Part shown: in pieces, positions 11,787 to 20,029 of the stretch
How positions within the stretch are numbered: position 1 is the stretch's first letter
How the letters are laid out: each line of letters opens with the position of its first letter
Source: an uncultured Xanthobacter sp.
GTDB taxonomy: Bacteria; Pseudomonadota; Alphaproteobacteria; Rhizobiales; Xanthobacteraceae
Length of the DNA: 37,164 bases
NCBI GenBank assembly: GCA_937872325.1
Contig: CALMSN010000146.1
Location: 1-37,164, forward strand
Reading direction: 5' to 3'
Made by a program: the position numbers and the translations under genes
The notes under the pieces: generated by a model
Seen by the model: only the letters and a program-made list of their open reading frames with translations
Database searches by the model: none
What the model was told of the DNA's origin: nothing

Positions 11787-14294
11787 GTGTCGGGTGCCGA
11801 GCAGCGCAGCGCAGCGTTCGACAAAGCCGCAGCCGAAAGCCTGATCGGCGGCTACGAGACGCTGCCGGGCGTCCGCGACGAGATGATGGATGCGGACGGC
11901 CGCCCCCGCTCCCACTGGACCTCATTCCTCTCCGCCCTCGGCCAGCTCGGCCCCGAGGAGCTGCGCCGGCGCTTCTCCTCCGCCGACCGCTACCTGCGCG
12001 ATTCCGGCGTCTTCTACCGGGTCTACGACGATGCCGGCGGCAATGAGCGGCCGTGGTCGTTCAGCCATGTGCCCCTGGTCATCGAGAAGAGCGACTGGCA
12101 GACCCTCGCCAGCGGCTTGATTCAGCGCGCCGAGCTCATGGAGACCGTGCTCCAGGACCTCTACGGCCCGGGCCGCCTCGTCAGCGACGGCGACCTGCCG
12201 GCGGCGGTAGTGGCGGGCAGCCCCGAATTCCTGCGCCCGCTGGTCGGGGTCAAGCCCCTGGGCGGGCGGTTCCTGCGCCATTACGCGGCCGACGTGGGCC
12301 GCGGTCCGGACGGGCGCTGGTGGGTGCTGTCCGACCGCACCCAGGCCCCTTCCGGCGCCGGCTATGCGCTGGAGAACCGGCTCGCCATGAGCCGGGCGCT
12401 GCCGGATGTCTCGCGCGCCCTGCACATGGAGCGGCTGGCCGACTTCTTCCAGGCCCTGCGCACCGCGCTGCTCAAGCTCGACCGCACCGGCGAGGGCCGC
12501 ATCGGCCTGCTCACTCCCGGCCCGCTCAACGAGACCTATTTCGAGCACGCTTTGCTCGCCCGCTATCTCGGCTTCCTGCTGGTTTCGGGCGAGGACCTCA
12601 CGGTGCGCGGCGACACCGTGCATGTGCGCACCGTCGCCGGCCTGCGCCGGATCGACGTGCTGCTGCGCCGGCTGGATGCCGACTTCGCCGATCCGCTCGA
12701 GCTCAACGCCTCCTCCCATCTCGGCGTGCCGGGGCTGGTGCAGGCGGTGCGCGAGGGCGGCGTCGCCTGCGCCAACGCGCTCGGCTCCGGGCTGGTGGAG
12801 GCGCCGGCGATCCTCGCCTTCATGCCGCGCATCGCCAGCCGGATCCTCGGCGGCCCGCTGATGCTGCCCCACGTCGCCACCTGGTGGTGCGGCCAGGAGG
12901 CCGAGCGCTGCCAGGTGATGGAAAACCTCGACGACCTCGTCATCAGCCCGGCCTTCGTGCGCACCCTGCCGGGCCTGCCGGGCGGCGGCTCGGTGCTGGG
13001 CGCCGACCTCTCCGCGCCGGAGCGGCGGCGCCTCGCCAGCCTGATGGCCCGTCGCGGCACCGACGTGGTGGGGCAGGACATCGCCCGCCTGTCCACCACC
13101 CCGGTCTGGACCGGCGATCGCCTCACCCCCCGCCCGTTCATGCTGCGGGTGTTCCTGGCCGCCACCGACAAGGGGTGGGCGGTGATGCCGGGCGGCTTCT
13201 GCCGCATCTCCTCCGCCCCCGACGCCCGCGCCGTGTCGTTGCAGCGCGGCGACCGCTCGGCCGACGTCTGGGTGCTCACCGAGGGCGACGTGCCGCCCAC
13301 CAGCCTGCTGCCGGGTCCGGGCGACGTGAAGGTCCGCCGCTCCTCCGGCACGCTGCCGAGCCGGGCGGCCGACAACCTGTTCTGGCTCGGCCGCTACGTG
13401 GAGCGCGCCGAGGCGACCCTGCGCCTCGCGCGGGTGCTGGTGAGCCGCCTCGCCGAGGATGGCGACCCCCTCGCCTCCTCGCTGATCTCCCGCCTGCTGG
13501 GCCTGCTCGGGGCCTGGGGCGCGATGCCGCGCGATCTCGCCCGCGCCACCCCCGCCCGCTACGCGGTGGCGGTGCTGACGCGCCGCGACCTGCCGGGCGC
13601 CCTGCCCCAGCTCGTCCACGCCGCCCGCGCCGCCGCCTCGGTGATCCGCGACCGCTTCTCGCCCGATGCCTGGCGGGCGCTGGTGGACCTTGAGGTCTGC
13701 GTCAACGCCCCGATCTCCAGCACCCCGTCGGAGGCCGACGCCCACGAGCGGGCGGACGCCGCGCTCAGGATTCTCGCCGCCTTCTCGGGCCTTGCGAGCG
13801 AGAACATGAACCGACTCACCGGCTGGCGCTTCCTGGAGCTGGGCCGCCGCGCCGAGCGGGCCATCGGCACCCTGCGCTTCGCCCGCACCTTCGGCGAGCC
13901 GGGCGCGCCGCAGGGCTCCCTCGACGCGCTGCTGCAGGTGGCCGACAGCCTCATCACCTATCGCAGCCGCTACGTGATGGTGGAGGCGCGCGGCCCGGTG
14001 CTGGATCTGGTGCTACTCGATCCCGACAACCCGCGTTCGGTGACCTTCCAGGTGGAGCGGATGGCGCAGCACCTGCGGGTTCTGCCCGGTCGCGATCCGG
14101 ACGCCCCGCCGCCTTTGTGGGAGCGTCTCGTGGCGCGCATGCAGGCCGAGCTGTCCGCCACCACCGCCGACGGCTTCGACGCCGCGTGGTTCGATCACAT
14201 GGAGAAGAGCCTGATGCGGCTCTCCGACGAGATCGGCTCGCATTATTTCCTGCAGGGCCATTCCCCGGAAATGACCCTCACCCTCACCATGTAG
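11787..14294 (+). CDS. Circularly permuted ATP-grasp / alpha-E domain fusion protein
   Basis: Predicted peptide or amide ligase. The N-terminal part (about 1-515) is the circularly permuted ATP-grasp family (COG2308, DUF404/DUF407), with FYRVYDDAGG near the start, ENRLAMSRALPDVSR, the hallmark GPLNETYFEHALLARYLGF near residue 245, and VRTVAGLRRIDVLLRRLDAD. The C-terminal part (about 523-835) is the all-helical alpha-E domain (COG2307, DUF403), starting with LPSRAADNLFWLGRYVERAE. In many genomes these are two adjacent genes; here they are fused. I chose GTG 11787, preceded by AAAGGGAG at good spacing; the ATG at 11625 would add 54 residues without family character. The stop is nine bases before the next gene, so those two are co-transcribed. 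The family is known by prediction as part of a ligase-transglutaminase system; the substrate is unknown. Confidence 0.92.
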   Translation: MSGAEQRSAAFDKAAAESLIGGYETLPGVRDEMMDADGRPRSHWTSFLSALGQLGPEELRRRFSSADRYLRDSGVFYRVYDDAGGNERPWSFSHVPLVIEKSDWQTLASGLIQRAELMETVLQDLYGPGRLVSDGDLPAAVVAGSPEFLRPLVGVKPLGGRFLRHYAADVGRGPDGRWWVLSDRTQAPSGAGYALENRLAMSRALPDVSRALHMERLADFFQALRTALLKLDRTGEGRIGLLTPGPLNETYFEHALLARYLGFLLVSGEDLTVRGDTVHVRTVAGLRRIDVLLRRLDADFADPLELNASSHLGVPGLVQAVREGGVACANALGSGLVEAPAILAFMPRIASRILGGPLMLPHVATWWCGQEAERCQVMENLDDLVISPAFVRTLPGLPGGGSVLGADLSAPERRRLASLMARRGTDVVGQDIARLSTTPVWTGDRLTPRPFMLRVFLAATDKGWAVMPGGFCRISSAPDARAVSLQRGDRSADVWVLTEGDVPPTSLLPGPGDVKVRRSSGTLPSRAADNLFWLGRYVERAEATLRLARVLVSRLAEDGDPLASSLISRLLGLLGAWGAMPRDLARATPARYAVAVLTRRDLPGALPQLVHAARAAASVIRDRFSPDAWRALVDLEVCVNAPISSTPSEADAHERADAALRILAAFSGLASENMNRLTGWRFLELGRRAERAIGTLRFARTFGEPGAPQGSLDALLQVADSLITYRSRYVMVEARGPVLDLVLLDPDNPRSVTFQVERMAQHLRVLPGRDPDAPPPLWERLVARMQAELSATTADGFDAAWFDHMEKSLMRLSDEIGSHYFLQGHSPEMTLTLTM

Positions 14295-14303
14295 CGGCCG
14301 GCC

Positions 14304-15188
14304 ATGCTCTACGACATCCGCCAGGTGACCACCTACAGCTACACCGCCCCGGTGCGCGTGGCCCGGCAGGTGCTGCGCATGACCCCGGTGGACCGGCCCG
14401 GCCACCAGCACGTTATCGCCCACATGATCGACCTCGATCCGGAGGCCGCCGAGCTGGTGCGTGGCACCGACTTCTTCGGCAACGGGGTGATCCGCCTGAC
14501 CCTCGACCAGCCGCACACCCACCTCACCATCTCGGCCCGCAGCCGGGTGGAGGTGTCCTCGGCGCCGCTGCCGGATGCCGCCGCGACGCCCAGCGTGGAC
14601 GAGATCCGCACCTCCTGCCTCGATGTGCCGGAGATCGGCCCGCACGCCCCGGTGCACGGCCTGTTCCCGAGCCGGACCATCCCGCTCGATCAGCAGATCA
14701 CCGACTGGGTGGCTCCCGGCTTTTCCGGCGACCGGCCCATCCTCGCCGCCGGGCTGGAGCTGATGCACCGGATCTGGGACGACTTCGCCTACCTGCGCGG
14801 TGCGACCCATGCGGCGACCTTACCGGCCGAGGCGTTCGCCGCCCGCTCCGGAGTGTGCCAGGACTTCGCGCAGGTGATGATCGCCGGCCTGCGCGGCCTC
14901 GGCCTGCCGGCGCGCTACGTCTCCGGTTATCTGCGCACCGAGCCGCCCGAAGGCCAGCCGCGCCTCGAGGGGGCCGACGCCACCCACGCCTGGGTGGAGA
15001 TCTGGTGCGGCCACAAGATCGGCTGGATCGGCCTCGACCCCACCAACGCGCAGGCGGTCAACGACGACTACGTAATGCTCGCCGTGGGCCGCGACTATGC
15101 CGACGTCTCGCCGGTGGACGGGGTGATCGTCGCCTCGGGGGACCACATTCTGTCAGTCGGGGTGGATGTGGTGCCGGTGGTCCGCTGA
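14304..15188 (+). CDS. Transglutaminase-like cysteine peptidase-fold protein
   Basis: A 294-residue stand-alone bacterial transglutaminase (COG1305). It has the N-terminal beta domain (MLYDIRQVTTYSYTAPVRVA) and the core with the catalytic triad Cys185 (SGVCQDFAQ), His228 (THAWVEIW) and Asp245 (GLDPTN), with the usual C-terminal segment VGRDYADVSPVDGV. Members probably act as peptidases or amide-bond exchangers rather than true transglutaminases; in this neighbourhood it is expected to process or transfer the product of the ATP-grasp/alpha-E and DUF2126 proteins. It follows the ATP-grasp gene by nine bases. No proteasome-type protease gene, which accompanies this set in some genomes, is found downstream; a repeat-filled gap comes instead. 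Confidence 0.93.
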   Translation: MLYDIRQVTTYSYTAPVRVARQVLRMTPVDRPGHQHVIAHMIDLDPEAAELVRGTDFFGNGVIRLTLDQPHTHLTISARSRVEVSSAPLPDAAATPSVDEIRTSCLDVPEIGPHAPVHGLFPSRTIPLDQQITDWVAPGFSGDRPILAAGLELMHRIWDDFAYLRGATHAATLPAEAFAARSGVCQDFAQVMIAGLRGLGLPARYVSGYLRTEPPEGQPRLEGADATHAWVEIWCGHKIGWIGLDPTNAQAVNDDYVMLAVGRDYADVSPVDGVIVASGDHILSVGVDVVPVVR

Positions 15189-15851
15189 GCGCAGGTGCCG
15201 GGCTCCCTCGGCCGCTGCACCTCGTCGCGTCTGATGCGTCCGCGGCGCGTTTTCCTCGCCCGGTTCGTTCGGTGTGCTTCTTCGTTGGGTCTGCCGCTTG
15301 GTTCGGTATGCCGCGTCGTTCCGCCTGCTTCTTCGCTCCGTCTCCCGCGTCTTTCCCGCCTGCCGCCGGATTTCCTCACTCGGCCTCGCCCCCTCACCGC
15401 TTCGTCCCCTCTCCCGCTTGCGGGGGAGGGTTAGGGAGGGGGCGGCGCCGCTGGGCACCGCAGGGCCATGCATTCAAGACGGCGTGCGGATTGCGGGTCC
15501 AGCCGGAGCCCCCTCCCCGCACGCGGGAGAGGGAGTGCCCGGCGGCCGCAAACCAACACATTCTGATGAAAACCCGGCCTTCCTCCGCAGGCTCCAGCGG
15601 ACGCCTTGGCGATGTTCCGCCATATCCGCCAGGCGCCGCCAGGCCATGCATTCAACAGCGCGGGCAGATCGCGGGCTTCTGCTGGAGCCCCCCGCGCAAG
15701 CCCCTCGCTGGCCCTCCCCCGCAAGCGGGAGAGGGCGCGCCGCCGGAGCAGCCTGATGAAAACCCGGCCTTCCTCCGCAGATGCAAGCGAAAGCCCCGGC
15801 GATCATCCCGCCGTGTCCGCCCACGGCCGCACGCACGCCGCAGCAAAACAC
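15189..15851. repeat. Gene-free repeat region between convergent genes
   Basis: No credible gene in 663 bases. The left part (about 15200-15400) is pyrimidine-rich on the plus strand with degenerate direct repeats such as GCTTCTTCG. The right part holds two degenerate tandem copies of a unit of roughly 180-190 bases: GCCATGCATTCAA at 15465 and 15643, and TGATGAAAACCCGGCCTTCC at 15564 and 15754. Three palindromes of the CCCTC(T/C)CCCGC...GCGGGAGAGGG type lie at about 15406-15430, 15509-15533 and 15712-15736. Such palindromes are common between genes in alphaproteobacteria and may end transcription from both sides here. Confidence 0.75.
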
Positions 15852-17234
15852 CTACCCCGCCGGGACCAGCGCCCGCTTCTCCGCATCCGGACGTACCAGC
15901 TTCTTCACCGCTGGGCTGGCCACCACCTCACCCTTGCCGGCGAAGGCCTCGTGGTTCTTCTCGATGTCGGGCAGCACGTAGCGGTAGTTCACCATCACCC
16001 CGGCCGCCTGGGCGAGGCCCTTGGCCGAAAGGTCGCCCATCGGGTTCACCCGCTCCAGCCGGGCGCCGTTGCCCAGATGGAATCGCGCCACCGGATCGAG
16101 CGGCCGCCCCTTGGGGCTGCGCGCCACCACCAGGTAGAAGGCCGCGGCGGCGGCCAGCACCGGGGCCAGCGTCTTTTCCACTTCCGGCGCCTCGGCCCAG
16201 CCCGGCGCGTCGATGGCCTGGAGGAGTTCCTTGTCGGCGTCGGTGAGCGCCACCGAAGCCTCCGCCTTGCGCTCGGCCTCCAGCCAGGCGCGGAAGCCCG
16301 GCACCGGCGACAGGGTGACGAAGGTGGTGAGGCTCGGGATCTCCCGCGAGATCTCCTCCACCACCTGCTTGATCAGGAAGTTGCCGAAGGTGACCCCGCC
16401 GAGCCCGCGCTGGCAGTTGGAGATGGAATAGAACACCGCCGTGGTGGCCTTCTCCGGCTCCAGCGTCTCGCGCCGCTCGTCGAGGATGGGGGCGATGGCC
16501 GCCGGCGGCTCGCGGGTGAGGGCCACCTCGACGAAGATCAGCGGCTCGTCCACCAGCGCCGGATGGAAGAAGGCGTAGCAGCGCCGATCGGGGCTGTCGA
16601 CGCGGGCGCGCAGGTCGTTCCAGTCGCGGATGGCGTGGACCGCCTCGTAGCGGATGATTTTTTCCAGCACGTTGGCGGGCGTGGACCAGTCGATGCGGCG
16701 CAGCACCAGGAAACCTCGATTGAACCAGGTGGAGAACAGGTGGGCGAAGTCGCTGTCCACCGGGCCGAGGTCGCGGCGGCGCTCCATGGCATCCATGAGC
16801 TGCTCGCGCATGCGCACCAGGCGCAGCGTGGCGCCGGGCGCGAGGTTGAAGCGGCGGAACAGCTCCTGCCGGCGCGGTTCGCTGGCGGCATGGATCTCGG
16901 CGATGGCGGCGGCGACGGCGGTGTCGCTCTTGGCCTTCGGCAGCGCGCCGAGCGCCTTTTCGAGCCGGGCGCGATCGGCGCCGAAATTCTCGGCGAGGCT
17001 TTCGAAGAAGGCGATGCGCTCGCCGGTCTTCATGCGGACGTAGCGGTCGAGGATTTCGGCCGCGAGCGCCACCCCCGACGCCTCGCCCTTGCCGGAGAGC
17101 AGGGCCTCGCAGCGCTCGACGAGGGTCGCGGCCTTGGTGGCGCCGCTGGTCCGGCCGGAACCGTCGATCCAGGCGCGGCCCCGATCGGCGATGGAGGTGA
17201 GGAGGTCGCCGAAGAAGGAGGAGTTGGCATTCAT
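15852..17234 (-). CDS. Malonyl-CoA decarboxylase
   Basis: Cytosolic enzyme that decarboxylates malonyl-CoA to acetyl-CoA and CO2, used for malonate use or control of malonyl-CoA. The 460-residue product covers the whole family: a helical N-terminal oligomerisation domain (about 1-175) and a GNAT-fold catalytic domain with FFHPALVDEPLIFVEVALT (222-240), FYSISNCQRGLGG (268-280, where the catalytic serine is expected), FGNFLIKQVVEEI, LSPVPGFRAWL, and DPVARFHLGNGA with His386, matching the catalytic histidine of the human enzyme. The start ATG at 17234 follows a GGGACC-like Shine-Dalgarno. No malonyl-CoA synthetase (matB) or malonate carrier (matC) gene is adjacent, so it stands alone. It converges with the transglutaminase gene across the repeat region. 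Confidence 0.95.
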   Translation of the reverse strand: MNANSSFFGDLLTSIADRGRAWIDGSGRTSGATKAATLVERCEALLSGKGEASGVALAAEILDRYVRMKTGERIAFFESLAENFGADRARLEKALGALPKAKSDTAVAAAIAEIHAASEPRRQELFRRFNLAPGATLRLVRMREQLMDAMERRRDLGPVDSDFAHLFSTWFNRGFLVLRRIDWSTPANVLEKIIRYEAVHAIRDWNDLRARVDSPDRRCYAFFHPALVDEPLIFVEVALTREPPAAIAPILDERRETLEPEKATTAVFYSISNCQRGLGGVTFGNFLIKQVVEEISREIPSLTTFVTLSPVPGFRAWLEAERKAEASVALTDADKELLQAIDAPGWAEAPEVEKTLAPVLAAAAAFYLVVARSPKGRPLDPVARFHLGNGARLERVNPMGDLSAKGLAQAAGVMVNYRYVLPDIEKNHEAFAGKGEVVASPAVKKLVRPDAEKRALVPAG

Positions 17235-17625
17235 CCGTCAGGTCCCGCCGCTGGATCGCTGGCCCCATCGTCACCATGGGATCGGGCGCGGTCAATGCCG
17301 ACCTTGCCGGCACCCTGTCACCGGTGGTGGACGGGCCTCATCCAGGCCTGGGCGCGCTCGCGCGGGAAACCGGTCTGTGCAGGGTTACCCCCGGCCGGCA
17401 GGGAACGGGTTGCTGCGTTCGGGGGTATCGATTATGAAGATCGCCTGGACGCAAGCATTGCGCTCGAAGTCCCGCCGGATGGACCGGCTCCCTTGAAAGG
17501 AGCGCCGTCAAGCTGGCAGGCACCAAAAGCGTAAAAAAAGCGTTCCTGAATTCAATGACTTGCGACAAGCGGGCCGAGGGCTTCACTTTCGCAGGAAATC
17601 CGAGTAAGCACTGCTTCGGCAGCAT
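17235..17625. other. Noncoding stretch between malonyl-CoA decarboxylase and tRNA-Arg
   Basis: I see no supported gene in these 391 bases. It should hold the promoter of the decarboxylase (minus strand) and of the tRNA (plus strand); CTTGCGACA at about 17562 is a possible -35 for the tRNA, but no convincing -10 follows. A weak hairpin GCTCC/GGAGC lies at 17487-17503. Confidence 0.5.
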
Positions 17626-17702
17626 GCACCCGTAGCTCAGCTGGATAGAGCGCCGCCCTCCGAAGGCGGAGGCCACACGTTCGAATCGTGTCGGGTGCGC
17701 CA
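17626..17702 (+). tRNA. tRNA-Arg (anticodon CCG), CCA encoded
   Basis: The full cloverleaf can be drawn: acceptor GCACCCG/CGGGTGC, D stem GCTC/GAGC, anticodon stem CCGCC/GGCGG with loop CTCCGAA (anticodon CCG, reading CGG), T stem ACACG/CGTGT with loop TTCGAAT, discriminator G and an encoded CCA at 17700-17702. tRNA genes of this kind are common integration sites, and the region to its right carries transposase debris, but I found no repeated copy of its 3' end that would mark an att site. Confidence 0.97.
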
Positions 17703-18135
17703 TTGCAGTACAGAATCGTGAACGCCAATAACCGCCGATCTTCCGCTGGAAGCGGCCACGAGCGTTCGCAGCAGTTCTGACTTCGATCCCATAATGCGAA
17801 CTTCGGTGTCGGCGACCTCGACGCGCTGAGAGAATGCGCGCAGGTGATCCCGTCGATAGCCGCCCCTTTAGGCGACCGTTGAAGCTCTCGATTAAGAGCG
17901 TCCAACAACACCTCTGGGCTGAGGATGGCCGAGGACGTTTGGGTCTCCCTCCCAGGCGCCGAACGCAGTCGATGCCGCAAGCATCGGCAAGGATCGGCAA
18001 CGCCTCAGGCGACCCCAAAGATGTTGTCAGAGGCTCATACCCGTTCTGCATGGCTACCGGCCGGTGGCGGGGGGATGCAGGCTTGGCCTATATACCGCGG
18101 CTCGCAAAACGCGATCCTCAACCGAAGAGTGACCC
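17703..18135. other. Noncoding, debris-like stretch right of tRNA-Arg
   Basis: These 433 bases hold no intact gene. ORFs crossing it on the minus strand are antisense to the tRNA and should not be taken as proteins. On the minus strand at about 17895-17862 a short translation LIESFNGRLKG matches the IESFNGRLR motif of IS3-family transposases, but homology stops after a dozen residues. The -10-like TATATA near 18090 could serve the next gene. Confidence 0.45.
17862..17895 (-). pseudogene. Tiny IS3-family transposase fragment (tentative)
   Basis: Reading on the minus strand gives LIESFNGRLKG, which resembles the conserved (F/I)IESFNGRLR(D/E) motif around the last catalytic glutamate of IS3-family integrases. 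Nothing before or after it keeps family similarity that I can see. The match is short and could be chance. Confidence 0.25.
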
Positions 18136-18852
18136 GTGATCCCCTGGTCGCAGCTCGACACCGCACAAGTGCCCGATGGCGGCGGCCAGCTCCGCCTGAT
18201 GCAGCGCGGTGCGGAATTCTCGATCATGGCGGGGTCCATCGAGCTGATGAAAAGTCGCCTCAGCGGCTCGGAGAAGGCGCTCGCCACCATGGTCTGCGCC
18301 AGGCTTCAGGACCGCCCGAAGCCACATGTGCTCATCGGCGGGCTGGGCATGGGCTTTACCCTTCGCGCGGCGCTCGCCGAGCTCGGGCCCGATGCCCGTG
18401 TCATCGTGGCGGAACTGGTGCCGGCGGTGGTGGCGTGGGCGCGCGGCCCCATGGCGGAGATCTTCGCGGGTTGCCTGACCGATCCGCGCGTCAGCATCCG
18501 CGAGGAGGACGTGGGCGGCCCGATCCGCGCCGGCCGGGCGACGTTCGACGCGATCCTGCTTGATGTCGACAACGGACCCGAAGGGCTGACACGCGAGGCC
18601 AACGACCGGCTTTACGATGTTGCCGGCCTCCACGCGGCAAAGGCAGCGCTGCGGCCCGGCGGCGTGCTGGCCGTCTGGTCGTCGAGACCGGACCGGAATT
18701 TCACCCAGCGGCTCCACAAGGCGGGGTTTGGCGTCGAAGAGGCGCGCGTGCGGGCCAATGGCGGGCGCGGGGGCGCGCGCCACATCATCTGGATCGCCAC
18801 CAATCCGCCGATCCGCCCGCCCGGCCCTGCCCAGCCGCGCCCGGCCCGATGA
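18136..18852 (+). CDS. Spermidine-synthase-like SAM-fold protein
   Basis: A 238-residue protein with the Rossmann methyltransferase fold of the spermidine/spermine synthase family. The nucleotide-binding glycine motif is LIGGLGMGFTLRAAL (near residues 66-80), followed by the acidic end of strand 2 (VIVAELVPAVVAWAR) and FDAILLDVDNGPEGL, the position of the catalytic Asp region in spermidine synthases. It lacks the N-terminal beta domain typical of true polyamine synthases, and length suits the short 'spermidine synthase-like' bacterial proteins whose reaction is unknown. The start is ATC-preceded GTG 18136 giving MIPWSQLDTAQV. Its stop overlaps ATG 18849 (ATGA), which suggests coupling to the next gene. 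The substrate is not assignable. Confidence 0.8.
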   Translation: MIPWSQLDTAQVPDGGGQLRLMQRGAEFSIMAGSIELMKSRLSGSEKALATMVCARLQDRPKPHVLIGGLGMGFTLRAALAELGPDARVIVAELVPAVVAWARGPMAEIFAGCLTDPRVSIREEDVGGPIRAGRATFDAILLDVDNGPEGLTREANDRLYDVAGLHAAKAALRPGGVLAVWSSRPDRNFTQRLHKAGFGVEEARVRANGGRGGARHIIWIATNPPIRPPGPAQPRPAR

Positions 18853-19546
18853 CGGAGAGCGTATCCTGGAGACCTCCCTTTACCTGCCCGTGAAAGGGTT
18901 TCTGGAAGGCCTCGGCTTTGCCGTCAAAGGCGAGATCGGCGGCTGCGACCTGGTTGCGCTTGCAGGAGACGGAACACCGCTCGTGGTCATCGGGGAATTG
19001 AAGCTCAGCTTCAATCTGGAACTCGTCCTCCAGGCCGTCGACCGCGCCGCCGCCTGCGACGAGGTCTGGCTCGCAGCACGCATGTCGGCCCGTGGAAACG
19101 GACGGGAAAGCGACTCCCGTTTCCGCAACCTCTGCCGGCGTCTTGGTTTCGGGATGCTCGGCGTCTCGCCCGGGGGCGAGGTGACGATCATCGTCAGCCC
19201 CACGTCTCCCATGCCGCGCAAGGATCCGCGCCGCAGGTCGCGGCTCGTGGACGAGCACCGGCGTCGGCTGGGCGATCCGGCGGTGGGGGGCGGGTCTCGC
19301 ACACCCATCATGACCGCATATCGGCAGCAGGCGCTCGCCTGTGCCCTGGCCATGGCGGAGGCCCCAAAACGCCCGCGCGATCTTCGTGCGTTGGCGCCCA
19401 ACGCCGGGAAAATCCTTCTGGACAATGTCTATGGCTGGTTCGTCCGCGCGGACCGCGGCATCTACGGCCTGACGCCGGCGGGACGCGAGGCGCTGATCCG
19501 CTGGCAGGCGGTCCCCGGCTCCTCGGCTTCGGCCGGCGATGCTTGA
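18758..19546 (+). CDS. DUF2161 family protein (PD-(D/E)XK nuclease-like), disrupted or unusual start
   Basis: From about base 18869 the translation ETSLYLPVKGFLEGLGF begins a full DUF2161 protein (about 226 residues). It shows the nuclease-fold core GCDLVAL ... VVIGELKLSF, with the D...ExK signature, then FRNLCRRLGFGMLGV, and a C-terminal winged-helix-like part with MTAYRQQALACAL and DNVYGWFVRADRGIYGLT. No ATG, GTG or TTG lies in frame near the natural start. The well-placed ATGA at 18849 is in another frame and stops after 14 codons, as if a small indel near 18855-18866 shifted it. The coordinates given use the only nearby in-frame ATG (18758), which would overlap the previous gene by 95 bases. 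The activity of the family is not known to me. Confidence 0.75.
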   Translation: MAGAGARATSSGSPPIRRSARPALPSRARPDDGERILETSLYLPVKGFLEGLGFAVKGEIGGCDLVALAGDGTPLVVIGELKLSFNLELVLQAVDRAAACDEVWLAARMSARGNGRESDSRFRNLCRRLGFGMLGVSPGGEVTIIVSPTSPMPRKDPRRRSRLVDEHRRRLGDPAVGGGSRTPIMTAYRQQALACALAMAEAPKRPRDLRALAPNAGKILLDNVYGWFVRADRGIYGLTPAGREALIRWQAVPGSSASAGDA

Positions 19547-20029
19547 ACCCGCCGATCCCGGTGAGCGTCGCGAACTCGACGACCCGAAAGATCGCCATGG
19601 ACCCGGTAGAAGCTCGGGACGAAATCACGGGTGCTCCCTTCGTCGCGACACGCCATTCAACGAGAGCCTGTTCCAACCTGCTCCAGGGCGAACGCATCCC
19701 CCGCAAGGTCTGCCGCTCGCGGGACGAGGCACGCCGCGACGTGCTCGATGACATCGGGGATGTTCGACAACCCCACTCGCGGGCACGCACGGAACGGGCT
19801 GCCGTCGCCCGTCGATTTCGAACGGCGGCACAAACCCAAAGCCGAGGGCGTGTGGAAAACAAGGGGCCGTTCACGCCACGCCAGCCTCCCGGCCGGGGCA
19901 ATCTTACGCGCCGAAACACCCGGCGGCTGTGGTATCTGCAGTCACAGCCTATTAGGAAAGGCGCTCAACATACCTTCCGATGGCTCCCCTTAGACGCCTG
20001 ACGATACTGCGAGATAGGGGGAACCAGCC
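19547..20029. other. Gap carrying transposase debris
   Basis: 483 bases without an intact gene. The middle (about 19650-19852) is a broken IS3-family transposase 3' end, listed separately. From 19853 to 20029 I see no feature except the ribosome binding site ATAGGGGGA of the helicase gene near 20014-20022. No flanking terminal inverted repeats of an IS could be found by eye. Confidence 0.6.
19650..19852 (+). pseudogene. IS3-family transposase remnant (C-terminal end, frameshifted)
   Basis: Three short segments in different frames add up to the end of an IS3-family OrfB: TPFNESLF (19650-19673), NLLQGERIPRKVCRSRDEAR continuing to RDVLDDIG (19675-19758), and MFDNPTRGHARNGLPSPVDF continuing to ERRHKPKAEGV (19760-19852). 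These match the family pattern of ESFF...L..ER..R..Y.SRDEAR.DVFDYIE.FYNP.R.H..NG..SPV.FE. At least two frameshifts separate the segments and the DDE domain before them is missing, so the element is dead. It shows that a mobile element once sat between the DUF2161 gene and the helicase gene. Confidence 0.8.

Noticed and set aside
15465..15780. Repeat units considered as a CRISPR array
   Set aside because: Only two copies, spaced 178-190 bases apart, with related sequence between them; no short regular repeats with unique spacers and no cas genes.
17552..17980. Minus-strand ORF containing APDTIRTCGLRLRRAALYPA
   Set aside because: That string is the translated complement of the tRNA-Arg gene, a well-known spurious protein sequence.
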